Positions 4,994 through 5,298 of a stretch of DNA of 5,298 nt are shown one piece after another. Positions within the stretch are counted from its first letter, which is position 1. Each line of letters opens with the position of its first letter. The notes below the pieces were generated by a model. It had not been told where the DNA came from. It saw nothing but the letters and a program-made list of their open reading frames with translations, and made no database searches. The position numbers were made by a program, and so were the translations under genes. The stretch comes from a bacterium (GTDB taxonomy: Bacteria > Bdellovibrionota_C > UBA2361 > OMII01): positions 1-5,298 of the forward strand of contig JAFMIS010000203.1 in the NCBI GenBank assembly GCA_017853915.1, written 5' to 3'.

Positions 4994-5298
4994 CTACGCC
5001 GATAAATGTGGGTTAGCGGCGATCCTACCTTTATGAAGCGCCTCTAAAATATCCCTGCGAATTACATCAGGGTCATCAAAATGGGCCCAGCTAAAATACA
5101 ACTCATGTCGCGGAATCCCTTTCTCACTCGAGACCTTATCCAACCAATAGTCAACGGTGGGATGCTGCGCGAAGTCAACTTGATTGAAAGTAAAGACAGG
5201 CCCTTCCGCGGCATGTCCTCGCTTAAAGATATCAAATACCGCGTTAACCGAGAGAATATTTCGGTCAATATCGTTGAAAACTATTGAGGGCTTGGTCC
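4994..5298 (-). CDS. C-terminal part of an unknown protein, 5' end outside the window
   Basis: Reading the minus strand from base 5296, there are 100 sense codons without a stop, ending in two consecutive TAG codons (4996-4994 and 4993-4991). The start lies beyond the right edge. The visible part begins TKPSIVFNDIDRNIL and ends GRIAANPHLSA. It alternates hydrophobic strands (SIVFND, GPVFTFNQVDF) with helices (about 14-26 and 76-90) and is rich in His, Asp and aromatic residues (DYWLDK at 49-54, ELYFSWAHFDDPD at 65-77), which reads like a soluble globular enzyme or binding domain. I do not recognise the family. The spacing of VFNDIDRNIL and FNQVDFAQHP faintly recalls proteins with an arginase-like DNHNH...HIDQH pattern (UPF0489), but the key histidines are mostly missing and I give this little weight. 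Only 35 bases separate its stop from that of the secreted protein, and no clear bidirectional terminator is visible between them. Confidence 0.75.
   Translation of the reverse strand, partial: TKPSIVFNDIDRNILSVNAVFDIFKRGHAAEGPVFTFNQVDFAQHPTVDYWLDKVSSEKGIPRHELYFSWAHFDDPDVIRRDILEALHKGRIAANPHLSA

Noticed and set aside
5062..5287. Two 68-codon frames near the right edge, one per strand
   Set aside because: The third minus-strand frame is open across the whole region and reads better as protein; these are its shadows.
1..5298. A defence, toxin-antitoxin, phage or biosynthetic cluster
   Set aside because: No nuclease, helicase, methyltransferase, transposase, integrase, toxin fold or biosynthetic motif was found, and the genes alternate in strand rather than forming an operon.

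Overview
This window looks like chromosomal DNA of a Gram-negative bacterium with medium GC content. I cannot name the lineage. The best clue is the large secreted protein on the right. Its Pro/Thr-rich linker, its Cys-bracketed DNDGD calcium-type loop and its tandem beta-modules are, from memory, common in predicted extracellular proteins of deltaproteobacterial-type and related environmental or metagenomic lineages. I see no rRNA, tRNA, CRISPR array, transposase, integrase or phage gene. Gene orientation alternates and there is no long operon.

Left part (1-1671). A possible gene tail at the extreme left edge cannot be resolved. Next comes a 63-residue secreted peptide on the minus strand. 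A 254-base gap with small hairpins separates it from a GufA-type ZIP family divalent metal transporter, also on the minus strand. The transporter is the only gene here with a confident function. Its upstream region holds a perfect 13-base palindrome and is shared with a divergent plus-strand gene.

Middle (1672-3118). Two proteins of unknown family face each other tail to tail and overlap by eight bases at their stop codons. The first (220 residues) has a Cys/His-dense N-terminus, notable beside a metal transporter, and a helical remainder. The second (263 residues) is a mixed alpha/beta protein of unknown function with a TATACT hexamer almost touching its start codon.

Right part (3119-5298). 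A 522-residue secreted mosaic protein has a signal peptide, a Thr/Pro linker, a DNDGD loop, two related beta-type modules and two related cationic helical modules. Its ten mature cysteines fall as five pairs, one pair per module. Tail to tail with it is the last 100 codons of a minus-strand gene whose start lies outside the window. That gene is easy to miss because no start codon of its own is visible.

How the genes work together is mostly unknown. The only functional link I would propose is between the ZIP transporter and the divergent Cys/His-rich protein, and it is an inference. The most novel-looking item is the internally duplicated secreted protein.
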